Shown here: positions 1 to 16,064 of the stretch, one piece after another
How the letters are laid out: each line of letters opens with the position of its first letter
How positions within the stretch are numbered: position 1 is the stretch's first letter
NCBI RefSeq assembly: GCF_033568475.1
Contig: NC_133120.1
Span: 91,468,151-91,532,150 of the forward strand
Source of the DNA: Henckelia pumila
Lineage: Eukaryota; Streptophyta; Magnoliopsida; Lamiales; Gesneriaceae
Reading direction: 5' to 3'
DNA: 64,000 nt
Notes under the pieces: model-generated
What the model was told of the DNA's origin: nothing
What the model saw: the letters and a program-made list of their open reading frames with translations, nothing else
Databases searched by the model: none
Position numbers and translations under genes: made by a program

Positions 1-435
1 GATATGGTGCAGGTGAGTACGTAGAGGAGCAGGTTACTCCTACCGGTGGTGAGGACGTATGAGCAGCGCTGCAGTAGCCCCGTGACCGTGACAGCTTCTG
101 AGTCACCGTGCTGATGTCTTATGATACATTTTATTATTTTATTTTGGTTGAGGTGTTTGAAATATTTTATTAAGTATTTTAGTGCATGCACACTTTTTAT
201 TTATTTTAATTATGCAGTATATTTTTAAATTATGGGGTTGACTCAGATATTTATTTAATTCATAGAATGTCTTTTATTTAAGTATTTAATTATTTATTTA
301 TTTAGTCATGTATTTATTTTCATTATTTTATTCTGTGCATATATGTATGGGCATATATGTACATATTTTATTTAGTAGTATAAAAAAAAAAAAAAATTCC
401 GCATATTTATTTATTATAGAGTTAGGGTCGTTTCA
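1..435 (+). mobile_element. probable end of an LTR-type element (low confidence)
   Basis: This AT-rich stretch follows a short open end (stop near 58-60). It closes with AGGGTCGTTTCA at 424-435, immediately before copia coding similarity begins. Many plant LTRs end in a similar GGGTCGTT(A/T)CA string, so I read it as the 3' part of another LTR element, perhaps Ty3/gypsy. No second terminal repeat is inside the window and no protein domain is readable, so the family is not established. Confidence 0.3.
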
Positions 436-3357
436 GAAACTCCTATTTCTATATGGGGACATGCAATTTTACATGCTGCTGCATTGATTCGCATCAGGCC
501 AAGTGCATATCATAAACACTCCCCATTGCAGCTTGTATTTGGCAAAGAACCAGATATTTCTCATTTGAGAATTTTTGGATGTATGGTGTATGTGCCTATT
601 GCACCACCTCAAAGAACAAAAATGGGACCTCAAAGAAAGAATGGTATTTATATCGGCTATGATAGTCCATCAATCATTAGATATCTTGAGGCTCAGACAG
701 GCGATGTGTTTACAGCACGGTTTGCTGATTGTCATTTTGATGAAAATAACTTCCCAATGTTAAGGGAAGAAAAAAGAAACACATCGAAAAAGAAATCACA
801 TGGTATGTACCATCATTATTACATTTGGATCCTAGAACTAAACAATGTGATAAAGATGTACATCAAATTGTGCATTTGCAAAGAATAGCAAATCAAATGC
901 CAGATGCATTTGCAGACACAAAAGGGGTAACAAAATCATATATACCTGCTGTAAATGCCCCTGCTCGAGTTGAAATTCCAAAGAAACAAAATGAAGACAT
1001 TCATGATGTCATAAAACGCCTGAAGCGTGGAAGGCCAATCGGTTCAAAGGATAAAAATCCTCGGAAAAGAAAATACATAGAGAAAAATGATGATCAAAAA
1101 ATAGAAAATGGTGTTCCAGAAGAAACACACGATGATGAAAATATTCTGTCAGAACCACAAACTGACGAGAATCATGAAATCTCTATCAATTATATTAATA
1201 CTGGAAAAATATGGAACCGAAAGAATGTACAAGATATTGATGAGATATTTTCGTACAATGTGGCATGTGACATCGTAAATGAAGATAATGAACCAAAATC
1301 TTTTGGTGAATGCAAAACTCGAAAGGATTGGTCAAAATGGAAAGATGCCATCCAGGTTGAATTAAATTCGCTAAATAAACGTAGTGTTTTTGGACCTATA
1401 GTCCTTACACCTAAAGGTGTTAAACCTGTTGGGTACAAATGAGTTTTTATTCGAAAGAGAAATGAGAAAAATGAAATAGTGAGATATAAAGCTCGACTTG
1501 TTGCACAAGGTTTTTCTCAAAGACCTGGAATTGATTATGAAGAAACATATTCTCCTGTTATGGATGCAATTACGTTTCGGTATTTGATCAGTTTAGCAGT
1601 GTCTGAAAACTTGGACATGCGTCTAATGGATGTTGTTACAGCTTATTTATACGGATCACTTGATAGTGATATATACATGAAAATCCCTGAAGGATTTAAG
1701 ATGCCTGAAGCACAAAGTTCAAAACCCAGAGAATTTTATTCTGTAAAATTGCAAAGATCATTATATGGGTTAAAGCAATCTGGCCGAATGTGGTATAATC
1801 GGCTAAGTGAGCACTTGATGAAAAAGGGATATGTAAATGATCCAATATGCCCTTGTGTTTTCATCAAGAAAACAACATCCGGATGTGTAATTATTGCTGT
1901 ATATGTTGATGATTTAAACATCATTGGAACGAATAAAGAAATTCAAGAAGTTATGATGTACTTGAAGGAAGAATTTGAAATGAAAGACCTTGGAAAAACC
2001 AAGTATTGTCTTGGTTTACAAATTGAACAAAAAGAGTGTGGAATTTTTGTTCACCAGTCTAATTATACAGAGAAGGTCCTTAAACGTTTCAATATGGATC
2101 AATCAAATCCTTTAAGTACTCCAATGGTTGTCAGATCATTGAATATAGAAAAGGATCCATTTCATCCATGTGAAGATGATGAAGTTGTTCTTGGTCCTGA
2201 AGTACCATATCTAAGTGCCATTGGTGCCCTTATGTATCTTGCAAATTGCACTAGACCAGACATATCTTTTGCAGTAAATTTATTGGCAAGATTCAGTTCA
2301 TGTCCAACGAAGAGGCACTGGAACGGAATTAAACATATATTCCGTTATTTACGAGGAACGACGAATTTGGGACTTTTGTATCCAAAAGATACAAATCAGA
2401 GAATAATTGGTTATGCTGATGCTGGATATTTATCTGATCCACATAAGGCACGTTCCCAAACCGGATATGTATTTACTCGTGGAGGCACTGCAATCTCTTG
2501 GCGATCACAGAAACAAACACTTGTTACAACTTCATCAAATCATGCCGAAATTATTGCACTACATGAAGCAAGCCGTGAATGTGTCTGGCTTAAATCAATG
2601 ACTCGGCATATCCAAACTTCTTGCGGATTATCAGTGGACAAGAATCCAATCACACTGTATGAAGATAATGCCGCATGTGTTGCCCAAATGAAAGAAGGAT
2701 ACATCAAAAGTGACAGAACTAAACATATTCCTCCTAAATTCTTTGCATACACTCAAGAGCTGGAGAAGAATAAAGATATTGATATCTGTTACATTCAATC
2801 AAGTGAGAACTCATCCGATCTCTTCACAAAGGCACTTCCCACGGCGATATTCAGAAAACACATTTATAATATTGGGATGCGCAATCTACAAAATATGTGA
2901 AGAATCATTCATGTTGACATCAGGGGGAGTTTACGTGGCTGCACTCTTTTTTCCTTACTATGGTTTTTGTCCCAATGGGTTTTTCCTAGTAAGGTTTTTA
3001 ACGAGGCAGTATACAACACGTAATGGAGATAGTCATTCTATCATGATCATCATCACAAGGGGGAGTGTTGAAAATATATATAAATATATATTATTATTTA
3101 TTGTTGAATGTTGAAGGTTGAAAGTTGAAAATTGAGTTGTAAAATATTGAAAATTAGTGTGTGATGATGTATTAATGATGTATTAATTTTTGACTAATCT
3201 CCAATTGAGATCTATAAATAGGTCTCTCCATTTGTGTAGAAAAACACAATTGTGAAGAGAGAAAAATTTTATAAAGTGTAGAATTTGATAAATTTTGAGT
3301 TTTTGAGTTTTTACTTTTTACCGTAAATTTTTACTTTTTCACAACTTTTTCACAACA
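436..3357 (+). mobile_element. 5'-truncated Ty1/copia retrotransposon fossil
   Basis: The surviving parts, in order, are the C-terminal integrase region (about 440-780), a linker, reverse transcriptase (about 1480-2130, with the YVDD active-site motif near 1900) and RNase H (about 2400-2880). The order IN-RT-RH marks Ty1/copia. A purine-rich tract (about 3056-3065) precedes a 3' LTR. The 5' LTR, gag, protease and most of the integrase are absent, so the copy is broken; besides the lost 5' part it has a small number of breaks. It cannot be dated from LTR divergence because only one LTR is present. Confidence 0.85.
3066..3357 (+). repeat. 3' LTR of the copia fossil
   Basis: It starts TGTTGAAAAT directly after the purine tract AAGGGGGAG and ends CACAACA, giving TG...CA ends. 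A TATA-like CTATAAATA lies at 3212-3220, as expected for an LTR promoter. The length of about 292 bp fits small copia LTRs. There is no partner LTR here, so the borders are inferred from end motifs only. Confidence 0.6.
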
Positions 3358-4969
3358 GATTACAAATAATAAAAATGTTACCATAATTTATCCCTTTGCT
3401 TTTTTTTTTTATTTCTAAAATATATATATATATTTTTTTAGTTGCTTTTTTTAACAAAAAAAAGGAATAAAATCAATTTAAAGGAGGGGTCGAGGTCTGA
3501 AATCTCGGCTCATTAGTTTCAACTTTCAAGAATCAAGGGGTGATCCTTCGGATGTTTTTTTTTTTAAATTTTTTTTAAAAATTATTTATATTAGAAAAAA
3601 ATGTTTAAAAAATAAATTATACAACTACACAGTAAATAAAAATATGAATAAATCTCTTGTGAGACGATTATCGTAAAAATCCTGATCCATATTTATATTA
3701 AAAAATAATAAAATTGATCGACCATCTCAGAGAAGGCACAAGAAGAATGCATAGTAAGCATTAATTGAGTGCGATTTATTGAAAATAAAATAAAATGGGT
3801 TGCGGAACAGAAAAACATAAACTTTCCCAATGTTAAAACTTAAAACCAATCTCCTCCGAAACCACATGCAATAAAATAAAATTCAATTAAAACTCTAAAA
3901 ATAAATAATAATCATACATGCGAGAAAAAAATTCTTGGATTTTCTCATTGATTGTAATCGGAAAACTTCCCCTGGTGCGTCTCTGTTGGATTATGATATT
4001 TCGACTTTCGATTCTCCGAGATTTCATCTTCTCTGATTTTTTTCTGGTGTTGATTCATGAGCTCCGGTTGCGTTTTACACTTTATTTAGTCGGTTGGATT
4101 CGTGGTTCTTTTGGTGCTGTGTGAAATGTGTGGGTATGTGTGGGATATTGATTGATTTGGTGGAAGATTGTTGTCGATGTTCGAGAGTTCTTACAATTTC
4201 ATTCTAGAATTTTTTGTTTTTGGGTGCTTTTCATTTTTATTTAGTTGTCTGTTTAAGAGTCATCACAAGTCAAGATCATTTTTCATTAATTTTCCGCTGT
4301 ACGAAAGGTTCTTTCCTTGTATTTTCTTCTTCTTCTTCTTCTTGTTATTATTATATATATATTTTTTGGGAAATTATTGTACTTCATCCAGAAGATTGTC
4401 TTGCATTTCATTATGCATGATCGATGTCTTGCTCCGCCTATTTACTTGATGTACTTCGTCTGGAGAGAGGACTAGTTCGTGATGCTACTTATGAAACCGA
4501 TTTTCAGATTTTTTTTTCCCCTATACATTTGATATGCAGTCCCACTGTATTACTGCCGAAAATTGATTTGTTTTGCTATTTTCAGGATGGACAGTGATAT
4601 CACTTCTTTGATAAATGGCTGGTTGCTTTTCCTTTCTGTGGCAGTGAAGAACATGCTTATCATGTAACTGGCTTTGCTTCATTGGTTACTCTGCATTTGA
4701 GTTTGGATTCTGGATTGTTATGCATCGTATTTCATATATTCATTTTGGGTTGTCCATGATAAATTCTAAAATTCAGTTGGGTGTATTGGGTGTATCACCT
4801 GAACGATTAAGTTGGGTATTTTTAGCTCCCATTAACCAATGTTCTGTAGGAACTACATGATGTTGTTTGTTGGGGAATTGCAAGATTCTAACCAGCAACA
4901 TGATGCAGTAGATTAAGTAAGATCTTCTGAGGTAGCAAGAAAAAGTACAAATTATTAGCTAAGTCAGTC
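3358..4969. other. intergenic DNA and leader of the Atos-like gene
   Basis: From 3358 to about 3900 this is AT-rich with no coding signal. From about 3920 to 4969 the composition becomes richer in T/G and C/T and probably holds the promoter, 5' UTR and a leader intron of the downstream gene. Only short unrelated open frames occur. A pyrimidine-rich CTT run lies at about 4326-4343. Confidence 0.4.
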
Positions 4970-9667
<4,698 letters not shown>

Positions 9668-10731
9668 GACACTATTGGTGGATCATCTCAAATTGGTTCG
9701 TTTGTACAGTTCTGTAGATGCATTTCTCTTTCACATGTAAATACATGCTCCTCATCTGGCTTTTATCATGCTGTAATAAGTTGTACATGTTAAAATTTAT
9801 TCTGGAAAGAAAAAAAAAATAGAAATAAGGGAAACAACTGATAACTAAATAATGAAATTATCTGGGAATGGATGGGTGAGATTCTACATCATCGTCTATT
9901 ACATATGGCAGGCCACAACATGCTTCTGATTTCAGAATATGCCTTATCAAAATTACTATATGGAAATTACATATATTTCCTACAATTAAAAAAAAAATGA
10001 TTGCATAACAGATAAATACATTTGGTGTATAGCATTTGACAGTATTTAAAAATTGTTTTTTTTTTAAAAAAAAGAAGATTAAAACAAATTATTCCTCGAT
10101 TGAGCTTTTATTTGAAGAAAGGTTTACTTTCAAAAGCTGGAATCAAGAAGCCAAAACATGTCATATGTAGGTTTTGACTTGATAAGCTTGTATCCCATTT
10201 TTTTCTCCTCTCTTTTAAAAGCAGAGCTTTAAAATTTGGTATTGCACAAATTTTTCGGTGTGTTGATGTTTTCACTTGCACGCATCCAAAAAAATTACTC
10301 GAGGTCATCACCATTAACAATTTCTCAGCAAATTGCTTGTGTATGAGAAAATGATACTACATTTAATCAACTCAATAATTAAACAAAAAGTTTACGTATG
10401 AATGATTAGCACCATATTCTGAAAAGAATTAATAGTTACTTACCGTGTGATCAGAAATATCAAATAGCGGGAAGAAAAATGGATGAAACTCGGACACCCG
10501 TAAGTAATCTATATGCGTGAATATATGCATATTTTCCTATAAAAGGGAGAATACTTGCATATATTATGTCGAAATTATGATTATTTTTGACAAAGTCAAA
10601 ATTATGATTATTATTATTACTTTTAACTAATCAGCTGACCAATGACTATACAACATAGGTACGTTACCAACTTTACTTGCGTTAGATATCAAGTTAGAAA
10701 TAAATTTATGAATAATTTACACACAACTCTT
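9668..10731. other. intergenic DNA, no gene seen
   Basis: This is AT-rich spacer between the Atos-like and CASP-like genes. Its first part is presumably 3' UTR of the Atos-like gene. A minus-strand open stretch of 70 codons (10108-10320) shows no recognisable motif. An ATTATGATTATT motif occurs twice at about 10575-10616, around a short inverted GACAAAGTC-like element. Confidence 0.4.
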
Positions 10732-10738
10732 TATAAAT
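10732..10738 (+). promoter_or_regulatory. TATA box of the CASP-like gene
   Basis: TATAAAT lies about 70 bp upstream of the chosen ATG, a usual plant TATA-to-ATG distance with a short leader. Confidence 0.5.
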
Positions 10739-10807
10739 ACTTAGCCACCAAACTCTATAAAACAAGCACACCTTTTTGGCATTCAAAAACTCATATTATC
10801 CTCAAAT

Positions 10808-11547
10808 ATGATGATAATGGCCAAAATCCCAGCTACCAAAACTCAAAAAATCTTCATTATATCCCAAATATTACTCAGAAGTTTGGCTATAGCAGCAACC
10901 CTTGCTGCTGCGTATATTGTTCTCACAAGCAAGCAAACTGTTGCGGTTTACGGGTTTCAAGTCGACGCTCGTTATAGCTATATTCCTGCTTTCAAGTAAG
11001 AACAATATCCAATTTCTGAGTAAGAATCATAATATTACATGTTTAATGGCAAAGAGTTGATGATTTTTCTTGTAAAAAACCGCAGGTTCTTCGTGTACGT
11101 GAATCTGATAGCATGTGCATGCTCTGTTGTGTCTCTTTTCGTAACTTTCATCTTCGTAGACAAGGCGGTGAATCTGAAGAATTACTTCTACGTATTCCTG
11201 CATGATTTGGTACTCTCTGTGTATACTTATTAATGAGATATGAATTTACTGTAGGTAAATATATATGCATGTGATTATTTAACATGCAGTAGTTAATAAA
11301 GATTAATTACTGGAAAATTTCACAGACGATCACATTACTGTTGTTGGGCGGATGCTCGGCGGCGACGGCGATAGCTTACGTGGGGAAATATGGGGATGAC
11401 AAAGCAGGTTGGTTGCCAATTTGTGGTCACTTTGCCAAATTCTGCAACAAATTATTCATTTCAGGAGTTGTGTCTTATTTAAGCCTCCTTTTCTACTTGT
11501 TCCTCACGGTTATTTCTGCTCATTTATCCCATCAAATCCAAGCTTGA
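10808..11547 (+). CDS. CASP-like protein, three exons
   Basis: Exons 10808-10995, 11086-11209 and 11326-11547 keep phase and give about 177 residues, normal for CASP-like (CASPL) proteins. The product is a four-helix membrane protein of the MARVEL-like fold. TM1 runs at about residues 20-42 (LLRSLAIAATLAAAYIVL), TM2 near 64-84 (NLIACACSVVSLFVTFIF), TM3 near 101-120 (LLLLGGCSAATAIAYV) and TM4 near 146-168 (VVSYLSLLFYLFLTVISAH). An extracellular loop contains GWLPICGHFAKFC with two Cys. The pattern resembles subgroup 1 (1F-type) CASPLs, which sit in the plasma membrane and may form scaffolds; Casparian-strip function applies to CASPs proper, not necessarily here. Nearby ATGs (MMIMAK) make the exact start uncertain by three codons. 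Confidence 0.88.
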
Positions 11548-13100
11548 GGCTTGGAAGTTCCATATATAAAATGATTTCAATAATACATGCAATAAATTCA
11601 TGTGATGTCATTTCGTTTGTTTCGATTTTAACTTTCAAGAGATCTTCTTGTTTTAATTTGAGGTTGAAATTTGACCCCCACATGTTCGTTTGATGTTTTA
11701 CTTCTCTTTTTCTTGAGAATTTATCATGTTATGTGTTAAACTTGGGTGCTACAAATTAAATAATTAAGAGATGGAACGAAACTTAATTAACTTTTGTAAA
11801 TAAGACAAAAAAAAAAAACTATATTTATTATGGTTTTTTTGGTTAATTAATAAGTGAATCACTTCGTTTTCATCGAGTCGGACCATTTACCAGCTCTACT
11901 AAATAGATATGGCAAGTTGGGTACAAAAAAAATAAAAATAGCCTCTAAAGTTGGGATTGGACAATAGTTTTAGGATTATTAATTGCTACGTAGTCTTCCG
12001 TCGTTATATAATAAGCGTGCTGGTTTGGTCGATCTAATTGGAAAGTCCAAAAGTTTGATATCATTCGAATATCTATTTTGAAATATATCTTAATTTTTAC
12101 AGTAACTATTTTTCTCTTGTTACTACATTATGGAGTGTATATACGTCTTTATAATGCACAAGACAAATGCACATGCTGAAACCCTACCATGATCTACCAA
12201 CCACATACTCGTTCAACACAAGCTTGCACTAACAAAGAAACTGGCAAATTGTTTATCCACGTGGTTGACACTGTTTGGTTCGTGAGACATGACGATGAAG
12301 ATGTATGATAGAGGATCGAATAATAAATACATGTTTTTAGATAACACAACAATTTATAACTCTAATTTTTCGTAGAACTTGAGTCCGACCGTGGGAAGAA
12401 AAAAAAATGTACCATCAACTAATGTTTCGTTAGTAGCACCAAAAGTTCAGCCCAATTGCTTCTTAATGTACTGATTTTGTATATTTTATTAAAAACTATC
12501 ACATTATACATAATAGATTAATTACACATACACATGATCAAGAATTCCACGCTCAACCAATGCACCAAATGGGATAATACAAAATGAATAAATTTTCTAG
12601 AGCAGAATAGGACCGGAACATATAGAGTTCAAGAATTGTGTCCGAATGAATGATCATGCAAATAAAATACCAAAAATGGTGCATCAGATATATTAAAAAC
12701 AATATTTCTCAATCAACATCAGAAAGATATGAATAGAAAATGTGTCGGTTGAAGAAAGGCATGAAATACAGCAAAGCATGAGCTAAATTAAAACTGATGC
12801 GATTCACTAATATTATTGCAATTTGGTGGAAAAAACACAAGTCCCTACACTAGAGTTAGCTCACCAAACCAAGAAATTTAACATCAAAACAATCTTTCAT
12901 CAACAATTAGTCAGACTGTCTATACACACTTTTATTTTTCTACTGCAAATTCTAACCAATTTATGAACAATACAGAAACATGACAGAATCATCAAAATTC
13001 AAAAAGATAAAAATTAGCAAACTATTGTACATACAGACTTAAAAGTATTGATCCGCTGATGGTCATTTCGGTCTATGATCCTTCAATTTGCTAGTTTAAC
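11548..13100. other. intergenic DNA between tail-to-tail genes
   Basis: It contains the 3' UTR of the CASP-like gene (plus) and that of the ARM-repeat gene (minus, about 13000-13100). The remainder is AT-rich with no ORF, RNA gene or clear repeat that I can support. Confidence 0.4.
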
Positions 13101-14840
13101 TCAACGCTTTGCAAAGACTTCCCATAGCTTGCCACGGCCAAGACTGTCGACCAGATTCTTAGCACCTTCAACATCCAAATCGACGAGTTTCTGCAAATAA
13201 ACGCCGGCACGAGCCGCCACCATTTGTTTCCGGCATTTCTTTGAATGAACAAGCGATGCTAATGTGGAAAGCAGATACTTTTTTTCCAAATTTTGAACTG
13301 AAGGATCCAAGAGCATAACAACAGAGGCAATCCCTTTTTCCTCCTTCCTTAGAATCCTCCGATTTCCGGCGTAATTCATCAACGTCGATAGTGCTTTCGC
13401 CGCGGCCTCTTTCTCCTCGACCGCCTTACCATCCAACATTTTGACCAGGGGCCCAATGCATCCTATTTCTCCCAACTCCTTTCTTGTTTTACTAGTGTAA
13501 GCTAAATCATACACAGCTTTTGCAGCTGCAATTCTCACCCCCATTGCCCCGAAACTCAGCGCTCCGACTACACGATTCAGAAAACCATTTGCGGCAAGGA
13601 ACTCGGCAATGTTAGAACATGATGCCAGTGTCCTAACCAACTGAACAACCACTTCAAGATTCTGAGCCGTGGGAGCAGAATCCCATAAATTTTTCAGGTT
13701 TTCGATCCCAACTTCCCTGGCAACGAACAGTTTCAGATCATCATCTCCGGAGACCAAATTACACAAACATCCAATCGAATTTTCCTGGGCTAAAGCCGTA
13801 CCGGAGTTACACAATGCTAACAAGGTCAAGACAGCATTTTCCTCGACAAAGTTATCTTTAATTTCTGTAAACACAGCTAAATTACGCAAAACCCCGGCTG
13901 CCACAGCCTGCGAAATCGGCGTCCCTTCTTGACAAATTTCCAGCAAAGACGAAATCCCACCTCTGGACCCAATTGCCCGTGCATTCTCCTTGGAATTACT
14001 CAGAGCTTTAAGGGCAATGCATGACTTCTCTTTCGCGAAAATGCTTCCGGATTCGAGAACCCGCAGCAAATTATTCAACAGGACCAAACCCTCGGCCAGC
14101 AAAACATGCTTGCTGGAATCCACGGTCGAGATTTTAGCAATAGCAGTGACAGCTCTTTCCTTGATTTCAGAAGAAGAGCTGGAATCCAGTAACCTCACCA
14201 GCACAGGAACTACGCCTTGCGCCACCGCAATCAAGACATTTTTGTCATCTTCCTGCAATAGCCCGAGAAGCAAATCAAGGGTCGAGTTCTTTGACTCGGT
14301 CGACCCGATCTGAAGTCGGGTCATCAAGTTCCTGGCCTCCGCACGAACAGACTCCCGTCGATTTGACTCGACAACAGGCATTGAAGTGGAGACACTTTTT
14401 CTATGCTCGGAAGGGGAAAAAATACCACTCCTCACGAGCACCTCGAGGTCATTGATGTGTGCATCGAGTTTCGCCGACAAGGAGTCGATATCATTCTGGG
14501 TCCTCAGCTTCCCCCCCTGCAGCGTGGATTCGTGACAGACCGCAGCCAGAGAAGCGGCGGCGGAGCAGGTGGCGGAGAGTGACCGGAGGAGGTCAAACGT
14601 AAGCGGGTTCTCGGCGGCGGCGGCGAAGGAAACAGAAATCTCCGATAGACGGGCTTCAAGAGTGGCGAGTTTGAGTCTAATGACAGACCATTTTCCCTTG
14701 AAGATCTGAACATGGGAGATGGAATTGAGCAGAGAACGCAGGAGAAGCTCCGTGTCCGTGATAATGGGCTCTTCCTGTAGTGATTCTTTCATGGCTGCGG
14801 GTGGCGGAGGGGACGAGGTACTGTGTGAGACGAAAGGCAA
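13101..14840 (-). CDS. ARM-repeat protein (vacuolar-8/U-box-4-like, no U-box), single exon
   Basis: This is one uninterrupted frame of 579 codons, GC-richer than its surroundings. An N-terminal helical region (residues about 30-160: ELLLRSLLNSI, VQIFKGKWSVIRLKL, SLAAVCHESTLQGGKL) is followed by armadillo-type helices from about residue 165 to 565, with units such as IAVAQGVVPVLVRLLD, EIKERAVTAIAKIS, AKEKSCIALKALS, AVAAGVLRNLAVF and ENSIGCLCNLVSGD. No U-box or F-box is visible, so it is probably a protein-interaction scaffold, not an E3 ligase. Similar intronless plant genes are annotated as ARM repeat superfamily/vacuolar protein 8-like. A second Met (residue 17, MKESLQ) is a possible alternative start. 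An ATATAAA at 14884-14890 (minus-strand TATA-like) lies about 45 bp upstream of the first ATG. Confidence 0.88.
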   Translation of the reverse strand: MPFVSHSTSSPPPPAAMKESLQEEPIITDTELLLRSLLNSISHVQIFKGKWSVIRLKLATLEARLSEISVSFAAAAENPLTFDLLRSLSATCSAAASLAAVCHESTLQGGKLRTQNDIDSLSAKLDAHINDLEVLVRSGIFSPSEHRKSVSTSMPVVESNRRESVRAEARNLMTRLQIGSTESKNSTLDLLLGLLQEDDKNVLIAVAQGVVPVLVRLLDSSSSSEIKERAVTAIAKISTVDSSKHVLLAEGLVLLNNLLRVLESGSIFAKEKSCIALKALSNSKENARAIGSRGGISSLLEICQEGTPISQAVAAGVLRNLAVFTEIKDNFVEENAVLTLLALCNSGTALAQENSIGCLCNLVSGDDDLKLFVAREVGIENLKNLWDSAPTAQNLEVVVQLVRTLASCSNIAEFLAANGFLNRVVGALSFGAMGVRIAAAKAVYDLAYTSKTRKELGEIGCIGPLVKMLDGKAVEEKEAAAKALSTLMNYAGNRRILRKEEKGIASVVMLLDPSVQNLEKKYLLSTLASLVHSKKCRKQMVAARAGVYLQKLVDLDVEGAKNLVDSLGRGKLWEVFAKR

Positions 14841-15914
14841 ATATTATGCAAAGAAATGTGTGAGACTTCAAAGGATGACGCGAATATAAAGAGCGTGCAC
14901 TTCAAACTCTGAATTTTATTATATTTATTGAATTATTAACCGATTCATGCATCATCTTTTTATATCCTAAAATAACTACTATCCTAATCAATTATTAGGC
15001 TCATGCTCATTCAATAATGTATAGAGGGTGTTTAAACTAACTAAATTTGGTTTAAAATATCTCATCAATCTTCAAATTTTTTTATAAAATGATGATATCA
15101 TTAAATTTTTCGATATCTTTCAAACTAAAATCGGAAATAATTTGAATGCACGAGTGTTTATTTATCCATAACTTTCATGATAAAAGTATAAATGCAAATC
15201 AATAATACTTATTTTAAGTGTAACACTAGCATGTAATAATAAATAAAATGGTGGACAAAGAGTTGTTCTAGTGCTTAGAATAAAATAATATAAAATATTT
15301 ATTTGGGAAAAAAATGGTAAGTGATGACAACGCGCTAAAGAAGAAAAAGAAGATAATACATCTGTAAAAAGGAAAGGAGAGCAAATGAATTATTGGGAAG
15401 CGAGCAGAAGGAAGTCAGAGTCGAGATGTGAAAGGAGAAAGAGGAAGGCAATTCATCGAACTACACATGATTTTTGGGATGGGCCCCAATTCTAATTTTA
15501 TCCTCCTCTCAATTTGACCTATATCGGTATGTAAATGTTACACGTCGAGAGTGTTTCATAACGTGAATTATTGGTATTTTATGAAAGTTAACATATATTC
15601 ATGATTTAAAGATTAGTATTTGATCATATTGATATTATAAGATGAGAAAAAAATAATCTAAATGTAATATAAAATAATCTTTTATAACCTCCTACATTAG
15701 ATACATTCAATCCAAAAAAGTATTCATAGCATATCCTTAAATACATCTATAATAATAACAATGAAAAGAAGTTGATAAAGGTAGCAATCCAAAAAAGTAT
15801 TCATAGCATATCCTTAAAATACACCTATAATAATAACAATGAAAAGAAGTTGATAAAGTTAGCGGCGGCAGGTTTTCACGTTACAAAAAATAAAAAAAAA
15901 AGTTGATCATCTTA
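14841..15914. other. promoter side of the ARM gene and AT-rich spacer
   Basis: The first 100-200 bp should hold the minus-strand promoter and leader. The rest is AT-rich, with a purine-rich patch at about 15300-15450 and the tandem duplication listed separately. No coding region is supported. Confidence 0.4.
15708..15862. repeat. two-copy tandem duplication, 77-78 bp unit
   Basis: A unit beginning CAATCCAAAAAAGTATTC and ending near TTGATAAAG occurs at 15708-15784 and again at 15785-15862. There are only about three differences, including one extra A. It is a recent local duplication with no coding content. Confidence 0.85.
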
Positions 15915-16064
15915 TGGTGTTTAAGTTGGTAGAGTAGATAATCATTTGACTAGTGGTCACTTGTTCGATTCTCTTTTTTAACATTTTTTTGGACTAGTCT
16001 GCTGCACAGAGCTTGTCAATGCACTTTATCCATTGTACACCAAAAATTAGCGACTGCGGATTAC
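15915..16064 (+). mobile_element. left part of a tRNA-derived SINE-like repeat
   Basis: TTGGTAGAGTAGA (A-box-like, about 15925-15937) and TTGTTCGATTCTC (B-box-like, about 15961-15973) have tRNA spacing, which suggests a Pol III SINE head. The repeat runs on to GCGACTGCGGATTAC, where the Sirevirus is inserted, and resumes at 28364 (the TSD) and 28369. The family was not identified. Confidence 0.45.

Noticed and set aside
13669-14313. Plus-strand frames within the ARM-repeat gene
   Set aside because: They are antisense shadows of a GC-richer coding exon; the ARM repeats are on the minus strand.
15925-15975. A functional tRNA gene
   Set aside because: Only A-box- and B-box-like strings are present. 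I cannot form a full cloverleaf with an anticodon stem, and the repeat context favours a SINE head.
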